A stretch of 64,000 nucleotides of DNA from Lycocorax pyrrhopterus obiensis (Eukaryota; Chordata; Aves; Passeriformes; Paradisaeidae): assembly GCA_014706295.1 (NCBI GenBank), contig JACSVZ010000004.1, forward strand, positions 8,218,465 to 8,282,464. Direction: 5' to 3'. The position numbers and the translations under genes were made by a program. Positions 53,301-61,532 of this stretch are shown in pieces. The stretch's first letter is position 1; every line of letters begins with the position of its first letter. The notes under the pieces are model-generated. The model worked only from the letters and a program-made list of their open reading frames with translations. It had not been told where the DNA came from and did no database searches.

Positions 53301-56300
53301 ATGTGATTCTTGCTAAGTACACGTTACATACAATGTGTATATAGTATAACACAACAGTCTGGAGACACAGGAAGAGCAATTCAATTCCATTGATAAAACT
53401 CAAAACTAGCTTTCACCCAGAACTCACCTCAAAGTTTATCTGCTTCAAAATACATCAAGCTGTCTTTTTTTTCTCTCTCTCTCCGTTTTTGTGTTCATTT
53501 GCATGCTCTAAATAATATTAACATGTGCCATGGTAGACTGTGGTTGTTACCAAGCCCTACATGCAAGAATCTCGCAAGATTTTTAGCTTCAAGTCCTGGA
53601 TATCCCATCAAGTAAATATTCTTCCAGCCAGTCCTTTGCTGCTAGAAGTGTGCCAGCACTTCAGCATATGTTTATCAGGGGGGTCTCTACAGTCTATCAA
53701 TTTATATGTACAAAAGGTCAGGCAAATCAGTACCCTTACGACCCCATTGTAATGTTAAAATTCTGGTTTAACTGTTAAAATTGAATTCCTCGTTGGTCCT
53801 GCAGTGGGGAGGAACTAGAATTAGTGCTGAAGTCAATCATGATGCCACAGATTCTGAGACACAGAAAATGCCCCAAAACACACTTTGGGGTAAAAATTGC
53901 CTTCATGGAGGATTTAGAAAGACTGATACACACATTTCTGTATTTGAGTAAAAGAAGAGTTGAAGTTGCTCGGAAAGGGGCTCTGCAGTCAGTAGCAACA
54001 CAGCCCTGGACCCAGAGCAATGCCATAGGATAACACAGAAGGAACCATAACATCTTCTGGAAGGGAGTTTTGGCCCACTAAGTCCAGGCCCCTTTCAGAG
54101 CACAGCCATCTCTGCTGCTGGATCCCAGTTCAACCCCAGAGCAGGTCACTCCGGGCTGTGCCCAGCTGAGGTTTGAAGGTAGCCAAGAATACATTGACAC
54201 ATGTATAATGAAATGCCCCATGTCTCTTACTTCAGCTGCCTCACATTGCCCGGCACAGTGTCTTTTACAGCGTGCAAACAGCCAGGAAAGCTTTGTTTTG
54301 ACCCAAAGCAGATCCCAGCCCAAGCACAGCACGAGATACACGCACAGCTCCACGGAGCTGTTGCATAGCACAAGCCTCTCCCCCAGCAGCCCGGGTGCCC
54401 ATGGCCCTGGCACAGTCCCACCCCACACCCAGCAGCACATGTACCTGAGGTGTGGGGGCAGCCGGAACTTGTTGCGCACGTCGGCGATGCGCCGGCCCAG
54501 GTACGGGGTGTCCACGGTGACGAAGATCCCTCTGAACCCAGCTCTCTCCGCGCGCCTCACCAGCAACTCCGTGGCCTCCTGGTCCTTGTACACGTACAGC
54601 TGCAGCCAGCGAAGGCCGGCCGGGGCTGCCTCGGCCACCTCCTCGATGGAAGAGGTGGCCCAGGAGCTCAGCATCATCCCTGTCCCCACGGCCTGGCAGG
54701 CTAGAGGAGCACAAAGTGATGTTCTCGAAACAGGAGCATTCAAATAATGCATTTAAGGCTTCCAACTTTTTGAACGTTGCCACATTGCCTCCCAAAAATC
54801 ACCCTCCCCAGGGGTGACTGCCAACCCAGGCTGCACCCGCTAACCTCATACACATATATTTCTATGAATCTATCACTTATTCTTTTTGAAATAATCTGTC
54901 ACTTATTGTAAAATAAAGGAAAACACGCAATAAAACTCCAAAATATTATAGAAAGCCTTATTTTTCTTGGTCTACCACAGTATGCATATTTTTAATGTAA
55001 ATGGACCTCTGTTTCAAGACGTCATCCCCAGCCCATGGAGGAATTAAAAAGTGGTCTTTATGACAACATTTTATTAAATAAGGATTACAAGCCTCTTGGA
55101 GTGGAAACTTGTGAACAGCTTATTCAAACAAATTGGTTACACCCTCCCAGGGCCACCAGGCAGTTTTCCCTCACTGGAAATACAGCAGCAATCACCCAAA
55201 CCTCTCTAGTCTGTAGCCATTCCGTTTCTCTCCTTGAAATTACTGGACATAGTTCCCTCTATATCAGGAATGAGCGGGAGGGCTGCGAACCCGGGAATTG
55301 CAAAACCCTCCCATCAGATAAGGGAGAAATGTAAATGTTATGGTTCAATCTGCCTTTAGGTATCCATTTCTTGCCATTTTTTCCTTTGATTCCCAAGTCT
55401 ACCTCTACAGCCCTATGGTTGCAAAAGTAAGTTAGAAACTGCACCATAAAACATTTTTGGTGAAGAGAAGATTTAAATCATGGTGTATCACCATGTCCTT
55501 TCAACTTAGCTGCATATGTAGCAATAGAGAAAAGAGTGCTTTCCTCTTATTTAAGATTAGATTTAAGCAGTTTGGTTCAAGCAGAGTTCAGCCATCCCAA
55601 ATGGGGTTATGGCATTTTCACACAAGCACGCTCACAAAATTCCCCTCGTCTCTCCTGTAAAGTTCACAGCTCTCTGGTGAAGCACCAGCTCAACACATGT
55701 AGTTTAGATCTCTCAAGCATCAGCTCAACACACATAGTTCAGATCTCTCAGGCAAATCCAAAGTTCACAGACAAAATTTTTCAAAGTTTTAGAGATTCCC
55801 GGTTCCAGTTTTGGTCGATCTGTGCTTGATCTTGATAATTTTAAAGCTTATTTTCACAATTTTCTAGACTTTTAAAACCATGAGATACAGAGGCCTGAAG
55901 TGTTGCCAGGCTTGGTTGGGGTTTTTCTTCTACTTCAAATTAGGTTTTTCTAAAAATACACTCCCACTTCTCACACATTTAGCTGCAGTTGAAGAAAACA
56001 GAAGCAATTCATTTCTTCCAACAACCATATTTTACACTTCACTTTTGGGTTGCTGTAAATTATTTATTATTTCAAGTCAGTCCTACTACAGCCACATTCC
56101 CACAGGATGCTCTTGCTGCAACATGTGACATTTGCCAGAGTTTAAGCATCAGATGTTTTTGTAAACCAGCCTTTCCTCATGCCATTTCAGATTGCTTTTA
56201 GTTGTTTGTTTTTTGTGGGGTTTTTTCCAGGTCTTCTTTTAATCCTGAGCATTGCCCAAAGGATGCATTCACCCTTGTACACCCTGCAGGCTCCTGCTGG

Positions 56301-59300
56301 GGTCCACAGCAGCACAGAGAGCACGGCAGGAGCCACACACAGGGAGCTGGGGAAGTCCATGGAATCACACGATGGTAAAGAATCTCTTCCTCACATCTAA
56401 TCCAAACCTTCCCTCTGGCAATTGGAAGCTATTCCTTCTTGGGGAACTCAACTGAAGTATTTTACATAGCAACAAATGGGACAGGACCCACTTGGGAGCT
56501 CCACTGGGGAGCAGAGCAGTGACTTTTTTTAGCCCTTTTTTCATCCTGAAGCCTCAGAGTATCCTCCCCCCATCTGATGGGGCATCAGCTCCTTACGTGG
56601 TTTGGGAAGGGTATGGAATTTGTCCCTGTGGGCAACTCAGAGGCAACAGACTTCAGGGAGGACACTGGAGAGGAGCCCAGTTCAAGCTTGCATATTTTGT
56701 CAGGGTTACCTTGTATGGGAATGGGAACTCGCTTTTTTCCTCTAGCTGGGCAAATTCCCATCATTTCCCTTTTAGGGGCATCTCCGAAGCACAGCAGCCA
56801 AACTGCCCCACTGCAGGCATTTTTCCCTGAATCCACCAGTGAATCCACTGTCCCCAAGCTAAGGGCCAGAGGACATTCCTTGGGATCAACACGATGTCCT
56901 TTTGGCACAGTGGTATTTCTCAGGAGCAGCAGCCGTGTTCTTGGAGCTGCATCTCCCGAGAAACAGAGTTGTTTGAAGAACTTCACGTTACTCTCTTGAC
57001 AAACCACACTTGGCTGAGAGATCCCTGTCAGCCTCCCCTCCCTCAGCCCTTACAAAACCCTGCGTGCGAGTGGTGTCTGCCGTCCTCTTGTTGACACGAC
57101 GTGTTTTGTCAGCTGTGCAGGAAGGCTGCAGGGGAAGGCACACGTGGCCAAAGCGGATCTGGGATCTGGCCGGCCCATGAGGGCTGGCATGCCAGGCTGC
57201 CTGGGCACACTTGCAGCTCAAAGTCCCCCGGCCACGCCGCTCTTCAGGGTGAATCCAGGCCAGGTCAGCCCAGGCCACATTGTCCCGTGTGAATATTGTC
57301 CTCTCCATGACTCTGGATTGACAGTAATTTTCATACTTCAAAATTCACCTCGTCTTTTGATCACCACATAGGGAACAGGTGGGTTCAAAGTCCTGCTGTT
57401 TTCACTGAGCACAAAATGTAATAGGTGGCCAAATCCCTCCTTCCCAGTCACAACCATGTCTGATGGGGACAAGAAACCCAAATTTCAGTGCTCAGCAGCA
57501 TCATAGAGAGCAAAAGCACAGTAGCAGCCTATTAAGAGCCAAAGGAACAAAGGTGTTGCTCCCTCTCTAGTGGGAAAGACAGAGCTGACAGAAACTCCAC
57601 TAAAACAGGAGGCAAAAAAAGCTTTTCAGTCAATACTCCTGTTCTCCATTTGGCAAAGCAACCGGTGCAGTCACGTTGCAGGTGATGGTGAAACCCTTCC
57701 TGCGTCAGCAGCAGCTTGGGGAGTGGTCTGAGTGCAGCTGCAGAGGGCAAACGCAAAAACTTCAGCCCTGAGCTGAAGTCAGTGACAGTTCTCAAAAGAC
57801 CTGGCCAAGAAAACAGTCAGGTTCTCAGCCTGATTTGCAGCCATCGATGGAGAAGCCAGGCATTCCAATGCTACTTTAGAGTGAAAACACAAGAGTTTAA
57901 GGTACTCAGTAAGTGCAATATGGAATAAGCAGGAATATAAACAGAACAGAAATCTCAGTAAAATAATGCTACAAATCTGTTTATAATCAATTAAGGTAGC
58001 AAAAAATTGCTGTTTCTTGCTGTGCAGCTGGATGGTGCACAAGATTTTGAGTCAGTGTACTCGAGGTGGGTCTTGTTGACACGGGGATCATGTTGGTTTG
58101 CAAGCACAGCATGAAGTCAGGATGGCAAATGAATGCCTTGGCATGGAGGAACAGTGAATCTTCTGATGGACAAGCAAGAAAAAAAGATCCCATAGAATCA
58201 GAAGGGTTCTATTGAATAGTGTTTAGAGAACAACCTTTTGCTCTTTAGTGGCTAAGATTATTCATTGAATTTGGCAAATATTTTTAGTCAAAGAGGTTGA
58301 AATTGGAGTGGGAAGGATGAGAAAAAAAACACCTAAGTCAAAATGTCATGTGTTGATCTTTTCAAAATGGAAATGTTTTCTCCTGAGCTAACACTTTTGT
58401 TTCAAAACAGAACTATAGTTAAAAGCATTACCCAGTAGGAAAATGAAATAAAACATTGTGTTTTGGATCAAATGAAACATTTCAGTTAATCCAAAACAAT
58501 TTTCCTCCCAATTTTTCAGTTTCTACCGAACAGAAAATCCATTCTTTGGAAAATTGCCACATACACTGATGAACTACAACTAAAATGCCAGGGAATATAC
58601 TTGAAGGAAGACCTAGAAAAACTGGGAAAACTGCCGAGGTGCATGAAATTGTTTCAAGGACAAGAGAGCTTTCTCTGTAAGGAAGGACTCCTGCTACATT
58701 CAGACATGTCAAAGAAAACTGAGGGGCAACCTTATTGCAGCCTGCATAGACTTTTTCAAAAATTCATCTATTATTTTAAAGTCCAGCTAACACGAGTACA
58801 AGTAAATCCAACACCTGGATTTGAGGCTGTGCAAGGTTTGACCATGACTGCAGTTGGTTCTGCTCAGAGTGGGGTTACTTAACCTGTGGAATAACTTACA
58901 TTGTGTTGGCTGGCCTGTCACCAGCAACTCTTGAAATTACAAATGGATGTTTTTCCCAGGAAAGATCCTTTACTCATGCAAAAGAACTGTCCGTGAAGGG
59001 GTGTGTGTCTAAGGTGAGCTGACAGACCCTGCCCTGCTCCGGGAAGGTGCACACTCCTCTCCACCAGGTTGGTTGCTGCAGGAGAGCGTCCCTCAGGAAG
59101 CAGCAGCTCCCAAAAGGCTGACAAGCCCCAGAGCAAGGGGGTTGTGAGTGCAGGGAGTTCTAAGGGACACCACGACATGACCCTACCCCTAGAGGGGACA
59201 TTTAGCCTAAAACACGTGGGCAAACCTGCCAGGAGAGCAGAGCAGTTCCAAGCAAGACACTGTTGCTCAAGGAAATTCCTCTGTGGGATCAGGCATTGTT

Positions 59301-61532
59301 CTCAAAACACCAGAAGTTAAGGGAAGGAGCTGTCATTGCTCTCTTCACCACCCTGCTCTGCAGGGCAGCGTGGTGTGAACCAGGATTATCTCTTGGGGTT
59401 CCAGCCCAGCCAGGCAGACTCATGGCACACAGGAATGCTCCTTTGGGAGCTGCTCTGCCCCCAACATGAGCCAGGGCACAGGCCGAGAAGGGGCAGGACT
59501 CAGACCATGCTGTGCTTCTCAAGGATCAGAGGCACCACCTCATACAGCACTTCCTGCACACCTAAGCCAAAGAAATCCAGGCTTATGGAGCACACCAGGC
59601 TTTGCAGAAGCCACAGGACTACGGATCAGACTTCCTTGGCTTATGCAAACCAGTGTGGCTGAAGCAGAAGCTGAATTAAAGCAACCAACAGTTTGCTCAC
59701 TTAAACTCTGTGCTACCTCTGGAACAGAAGTTGGATGTGGCAACCCCCCTGATCCCGAGTGCCCCAAGTTTAAGGGAACCTTTAAGCCAAATGTGTACTT
59801 TACAGCTAATTCCTGTCATCTTATAAGGTCAAACCAAAAGCTTGGCACTGAGTGCCCCGCTCCACCTCTAACAGCACAAAACCAAAGCCATTTTTTTCTC
59901 CCCCAAATGCCAATGCACAAAGTGCGTGATTTTAATACTGCTCTCCTTTGAAAGCAATGAAAAATTCACCAGCTCCAATGGATGTGTTTACTGGACCACA
60001 CATTCTAACTGGTGCCAGTACACTGAGCTGCCCCAGCTTGAAAACCCAGGAACACTAAATGCAATAATCATGTGCTAAAGTTTTAAAAATGTAAGTGCAC
60101 AAAAGTCAGGAAATTGCAGAATTAAGTTATTACCACAACCATGACTCAGCCCTGGTACTCAGCCTTATTGTACCACTCAACTTTGCATGCCACTGTGGAT
60201 TTATGCCTTCAAATGTGGCCAGGCTGCAGCATCAGTGGGAAGTTTTGCTAAGAAACATCCTGAATTTGGTGTGTTTCAAATCTCGCTCTCACCACTGCAT
60301 TAATGCGTTTGCACTTAACAGGGTAATGCTTCAGAGTTTCCTGCCGGCACAACCTGGCCCAGAACTAATCCGCCAGAGCTGCCAAAGGATGGGACAGCAC
60401 CAAGGCCTCCGCCGGCCCTTCCCGCACCGATTCGAGGTGCTGGAGCGCCATCGTGTGGAGCATGCCGGCACTCACAAATAGGCAAAAAAGCGTCAGCTTC
60501 CTGATAAAGCTCTTGGGAAGGGGGAAAACGTGGCCCCAAACATACTGTAAAATTGGAGAGATGTGTTTTTCCGAGCTAGCTCTGGAGATGTGCTGTAACC
60601 CATCCCCGTGCACATCACAGCGATGAGAACTGAGAGCAGCTCCCACTGCAGGGCTGAGGATTCGACTCGCTTCACACCAGTATCTGCTGCGTTGGACATG
60701 GAAACGCTGTTAGATGAATAAACTCACCATGCACAGGATTAATATTTTTAAAATATCACCTAGTTAGGTTTTGTATCCTTTTCCTTTCAGCGCTGGAGCA
60801 CTGAAATGCACAGCCCAGACCTCTTCCTCAGATTTGGTGCCATTCTGCAGCTTGAGTTAAAGGAGTAGGAGACAGCTCCCCATCTGAATTCTGGTTAATA
60901 TCCTGTGAAGCAGCAGCCTCTGTGCTGGCAACATCTTTGTGCAGCTTCTAGCCCAGAGGGGCCCTTATCTCTCTGCCTCCCTGGGATGCTCTCAAAGAGC
61001 TCTCTTCAAAGCAAGGATTTTTCCCAGGCAAACAAAGGCCTCGGAATTTCTAGAGTCAATTCTCTAATAGGAAGAGTGTTGCTGTGACAATGTTTATAGT
61101 TATACAGAACGTATGGGTAGGTAGATAGATGTTTTCAGTTTTCAATGTGACAAATTATTCCCCTCTTGCATACTTTGTTTCCCACTCCTGTTTCGTGGAG
61201 AGAGAAACCACACTCAGACGAGTGAAACGGTAAAAAACAAACCCGAGAATCAACCCGGTTACTCCGAGCAGCAACTCAAACCCACCCAGGAGCAAGGAAC
61301 CAAGCTGGGATGCCCAGGCAGCAGGCACAGCACTGCCCTGTCCCTCTCCAGCCCCTGCAGGGGGACATGGCAGGGCTCACCTCTGGCCGTCGCCGTCTCT
61401 CCGTGCGGGTGAGCCATGCGCTGCATCGCGGTGGCGGCGACGCACACGGGCATGGAGACCCTCTGCCCCAGAACAGAGGTGGACAGGTCCATCACCGACA
61501 CGTCCCTGAGCACCCGGGGGTACAGCTTCCAC
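47317..61532 (-). CDS. HAO1: HAO1, peroxisomal glycolate oxidase (hydroxyacid oxidase 1), exons 2-8; 5' end outside window
   Basis: This gene encodes the FMN-dependent enzyme that oxidises glycolate to glyoxylate with release of hydrogen peroxide, in liver peroxisomes. The span runs from the first base of exon 2 to the stop codon; the spliced coding length is 976 nt (152+256+176+92+159+70+71). Adding the 137 coding bases expected in exon 1 gives 1113 nt, exactly the 370 codons of mammalian HAO1. Family landmarks by human numbering are W110 in SSWATSS, Y132 in LQLYVYKD, D160 and R167 in [10 protein letters not shown]236 in VLKGILR, H260 and R263 in [10 protein letters not shown], the FMN-phosphate loop [10 protein letters not shown], and a C-terminal SKI peroxisomal signal. 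Several segments ([29 protein letters not shown]) match HAO1 and not HAO2. No frameshift or internal stop was seen. Exon 1 with the initiator was not found up to 64000, so promoter and start cannot be described. Confidence 0.96.
47388..47750 (-). other. HAO1 intron 7 (363 bp)
   Basis: A short intron between exon 7 and the last exon, donor gtggga and acceptor cttctcctccag. It has no repeat or other structure that I could identify. Confidence 0.8.
47751..47820 (-). CDS. HAO1: HAO1 exon 7 (residues 325-348)
   Basis: This 70-nt exon reads [20 protein letters not shown] then ALT, and ends with the first G of codon 348 before gtggga. The sequence matches the penultimate helix of HAO1 (human GEKGVQDVLEILKEEF). 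Its acceptor is ctaatctcccag with a short, interrupted pyrimidine tract, and a stem-loop lies 31 to 70 nt upstream in the short intron 6. Confidence 0.94.
47821..48095 (-). other. HAO1 intron 6 (275 bp)
   Basis: A short intron with consensus donor gtaagt. Its middle is rich in CA and CACA tracts (about 47966-48020 on the plus strand, TG-rich in the transcript). Its acceptor half contains a 14-bp stem-loop at 47851-47890. Confidence 0.85.
47851..47890 (-). other. Stem-loop in HAO1 intron 6 near the exon 7 acceptor
   Basis: The plus strand reads arm ACGTGTAC (47851-47858), arm CTATAC (47859-47864), an 8-nt loop, GTATAG (47873-47878), a 4-nt bulge acat, then GTACACGT (47883-47890). That is 14 base pairs with one bulge, and it forms in the transcript as well. 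It occupies the region 31 to 70 nt upstream of the exon 7 acceptor, where a branch point would normally be. Confidence 0.75.
48096..48254 (-). CDS. HAO1: HAO1 exon 6 (residues 272-324), FMN-phosphate site
   Basis: The acceptor has a long pyrimidine tract ending tctctctttcag. The exon is 159 nt, exactly 53 codons, phase 0 at both ends. It starts [20 protein letters not shown], then [20 protein letters not shown] and [22 protein letters not shown] and IGRP form the family FMN-phosphate binding site at the end of the barrel. The donor is gtaagt. Because the exon is phase 0 on both sides, skipping it would keep the frame but remove the cofactor site. Confidence 0.96.
48255..50790 (-). other. HAO1 intron 5 (2536 bp)
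   Basis: The donor is gtaagt and the acceptor has a long pyrimidine tract. Its main feature is a long inverted repeat at 50267-50378. No repeat family is recognised otherwise. Confidence 0.85.
50267..50378. repeat. Long inverted repeat in HAO1 intron 5
   Basis: The left arm 50276-50293 (TTTCACCTTTGGAAAAGG) and the right arm 50353-50370 are perfect 18-bp reverse complements separated by 59 nt. Allowing a one-base gap and a couple of mismatches, the pairing extends outward to TCAAAT (50267-50272) and ATTTGA (50373-50378). The loop is purine-rich on the plus strand (repeated GGAAAA units). I cannot assign it to a transposon family; no terminal duplication of a target site is evident. Confidence 0.8.
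50791..50882 (-). CDS. HAO1: HAO1 exon 5 (residues 241-271), catalytic His260 and Arg263
   Basis: The exon follows the acceptor ggttttttcctag and begins with CT, finishing codon 241. It reads [20 protein letters not shown] and then [10 protein letters not shown]. Counting from the split codon places His260 and Arg263 exactly where the family has its proton-abstracting histidine and carboxylate-binding arginine. It ends in phase 0 before the consensus donor gtaagt. The open frame continues into the intron for eight codons, which is read-through and not protein. Confidence 0.96.
50883..51363 (-). other. HAO1 intron 4 (481 bp)
   Basis: A short intron between exons 4 and 5 with consensus donor gtgagt. 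It contains a small hairpin at 51228-51247 (arms TGGTGTTG and CAACACCA, loop GTGA). Nothing else stands out. Confidence 0.85.
51228..51247. repeat. Small perfect hairpin in HAO1 intron 4
   Basis: Arms TGGTGTTG and CAACACCA flank a four-base loop GTGA. It is an 8-bp perfect stem and may be chance. Confidence 0.5.
51364..51539 (-). CDS. HAO1: HAO1 exon 4 (residues 182-241)
   Basis: A pyrimidine-rich acceptor (tgtctctttag) is followed by A completing Arg182, then [40 protein letters not shown] and [18 protein letters not shown]. Lys236, the FMN-binding lysine, is in VLKGILR. The segment after LKNF is the variable loop of the family and differs most from mammals (about residues 187-200). The exon ends with G before gtgagt; the split codon with exon 5 reads GCT, so residue 241 is Ala where I recall Gly in human HAO1. 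Confidence 0.95.
51741..51800 (+). mobile_element. CR1-like 3' tail in HAO1 intron 3
   Basis: GGATCTTTAATGTCCCTTCC followed by AACCCATGCCTTTCTGTG matches the terminal CR1 sequence. Only the last 60 bp or so can be recognised. It is antisense relative to HAO1. Confidence 0.75.
52640..52715. other. Small CpG cluster in HAO1 intron 3
   Basis: CCCCGCGCTAGG, CACCGCGGCC, AAAGCGCTGCC, GGCGGCACTCGGG and TTAATCGG lie within about 80 bp, in an AT-rich intron. No gene or repeat recognised. Confidence 0.5.
54021..54190 (-). mobile_element. CR1 fragment in HAO1 intron 3, same orientation as the gene
   Basis: In plus-strand order it shows the reverse complement of a CR1 3' end: an ATAGGATAACACAGAAGG start, GGAAGGGAG, CTAAGTCCAGGCCCC, AGAGCAGGTCACTCCGGGCT and GAGGTTTGAAGGTAGCC. 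It is strongly diverged. It lies about 250 bp from exon 3. Confidence 0.75.
54445..54700 (-). CDS. HAO1: HAO1 exon 3 (residues 97-182)
   Basis: The acceptor is tgctcctctag, and the exon opens with CC to complete Ala97, followed by [20 protein letters not shown]. It includes the active-site Trp110 and Tyr132 and the VDTPYLGRR segment with Asp160 and Arg167. It ends with AG, the first two bases of Arg182, before a donor reading gtacat. Relative to human, Asn166 is Arg while Arg167 is kept. It is the largest exon here and is strongly GC-rich, with CpGs concentrated in its second half. A long open frame on the opposite strand is a by-product of this composition. Confidence 0.96.
55682..55751. repeat. 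Tandem duplication, 35-bp period, two copies, in HAO1 intron 2
   Basis: The unit beginning GCACCAGCTCAACACA (55682-55716) is followed directly by a second unit beginning GCATCAGCTCAACACA (55717-55751). The two units differ at only a few positions. Confidence 0.85.
56340..56570 (-). mobile_element. CR1 fragment in HAO1 intron 2
   Basis: In plus-strand order: GTAAAGAATCTCTTCCTCAC, ATCTAATCCAAACC, TTCCCTCTGGCAATTGGAAG, CTATTCC, then GGGACAGGACCC further on. This is the antisense of the CR1 3' region (normally TTTCTTCCTAATATCTAACC ... GCCATTCC). It is diverged, with a small internal insertion. Confidence 0.8.
58610..58770 (+). mobile_element. Degraded CR1-like fragment in HAO1 intron 2
   Basis: The recognisable part is ACTGAGGGGCAACCTTATTG followed by CAGCCTGCATAGACTTTTT, close to the CR1 phrase around 'GACCTTATAGCAGCCTTCCAGTA'. 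The flanks are too diverged to delimit with certainty. Confidence 0.5.
60340..60480. other. GC- and CpG-rich patch in HAO1 intron 2
   Basis: About 140 bp with many CpGs (CTGCCGGCAC, TCCGCCGGCCC, CCGCACCGATTCGAGG, GAGCGCCATCG). It is open on both strands but has no recognised family. It is not HAO1 exon 1: no frame contains Y-D-Y-Y-R-S-G. It could be an intronic regulatory island or an old inserted fragment. Confidence 0.45.
61381..61532 (-). CDS. HAO1: HAO1 exon 2 (residues 46-97)
   Basis: The exon begins after the acceptor tgtgtgtgccag with one base that completes Arg46, then reads [19 protein letters not shown] and continues through [20 protein letters not shown] to ETATAR. It ends one base into codon 97, before the donor gtgagc. 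This part carries the beginning of the TIM barrel and the FMN-contacting A-T-A-M segment. It is GC-rich with many CpGs, unlike exons 5 to 8. Exon 1 would supply AG of the split Arg codon, which fits the phase of the mammalian gene. Confidence 0.95.

Larger units (their letters stand above)
51540..54444 (-). other. HAO1 intron 3 (2905 bp)
   Basis: The donor is the unusual gtacat and the acceptor is a strong pyrimidine tract. The intron contains CR1 pieces at 51741-51800 and 54021-54190, and a small CpG cluster at about 52640-52710. No further coding sequence is recognisable. Confidence 0.85.
54701..61380 (-). other. HAO1 intron 2 (6680 bp)
   Basis: This is the largest complete intron in the window. 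It holds two degraded CR1 pieces (near 56340 and 58610), a 35-bp tandem duplication at 55682-55751, and GC-rich CpG patches near 57130-57270 and 60340-60480. No additional exon is supported. The open frames on both strands in the GC-rich patches have no family that I recognise. Confidence 0.85.

Noticed and set aside
54208..54747. A 179-codon open frame on the plus strand across HAO1 exon 3
   Set aside because: It is antisense to a clearly coding GC-rich exon, has no recognised family, and is explained by the codon composition of the true exon.
59320..59400. CR1-like phrase TCATTGCTCTCTTCACCACC
   Set aside because: Only about 20 bases resemble CR1 and the flanks do not continue the match.
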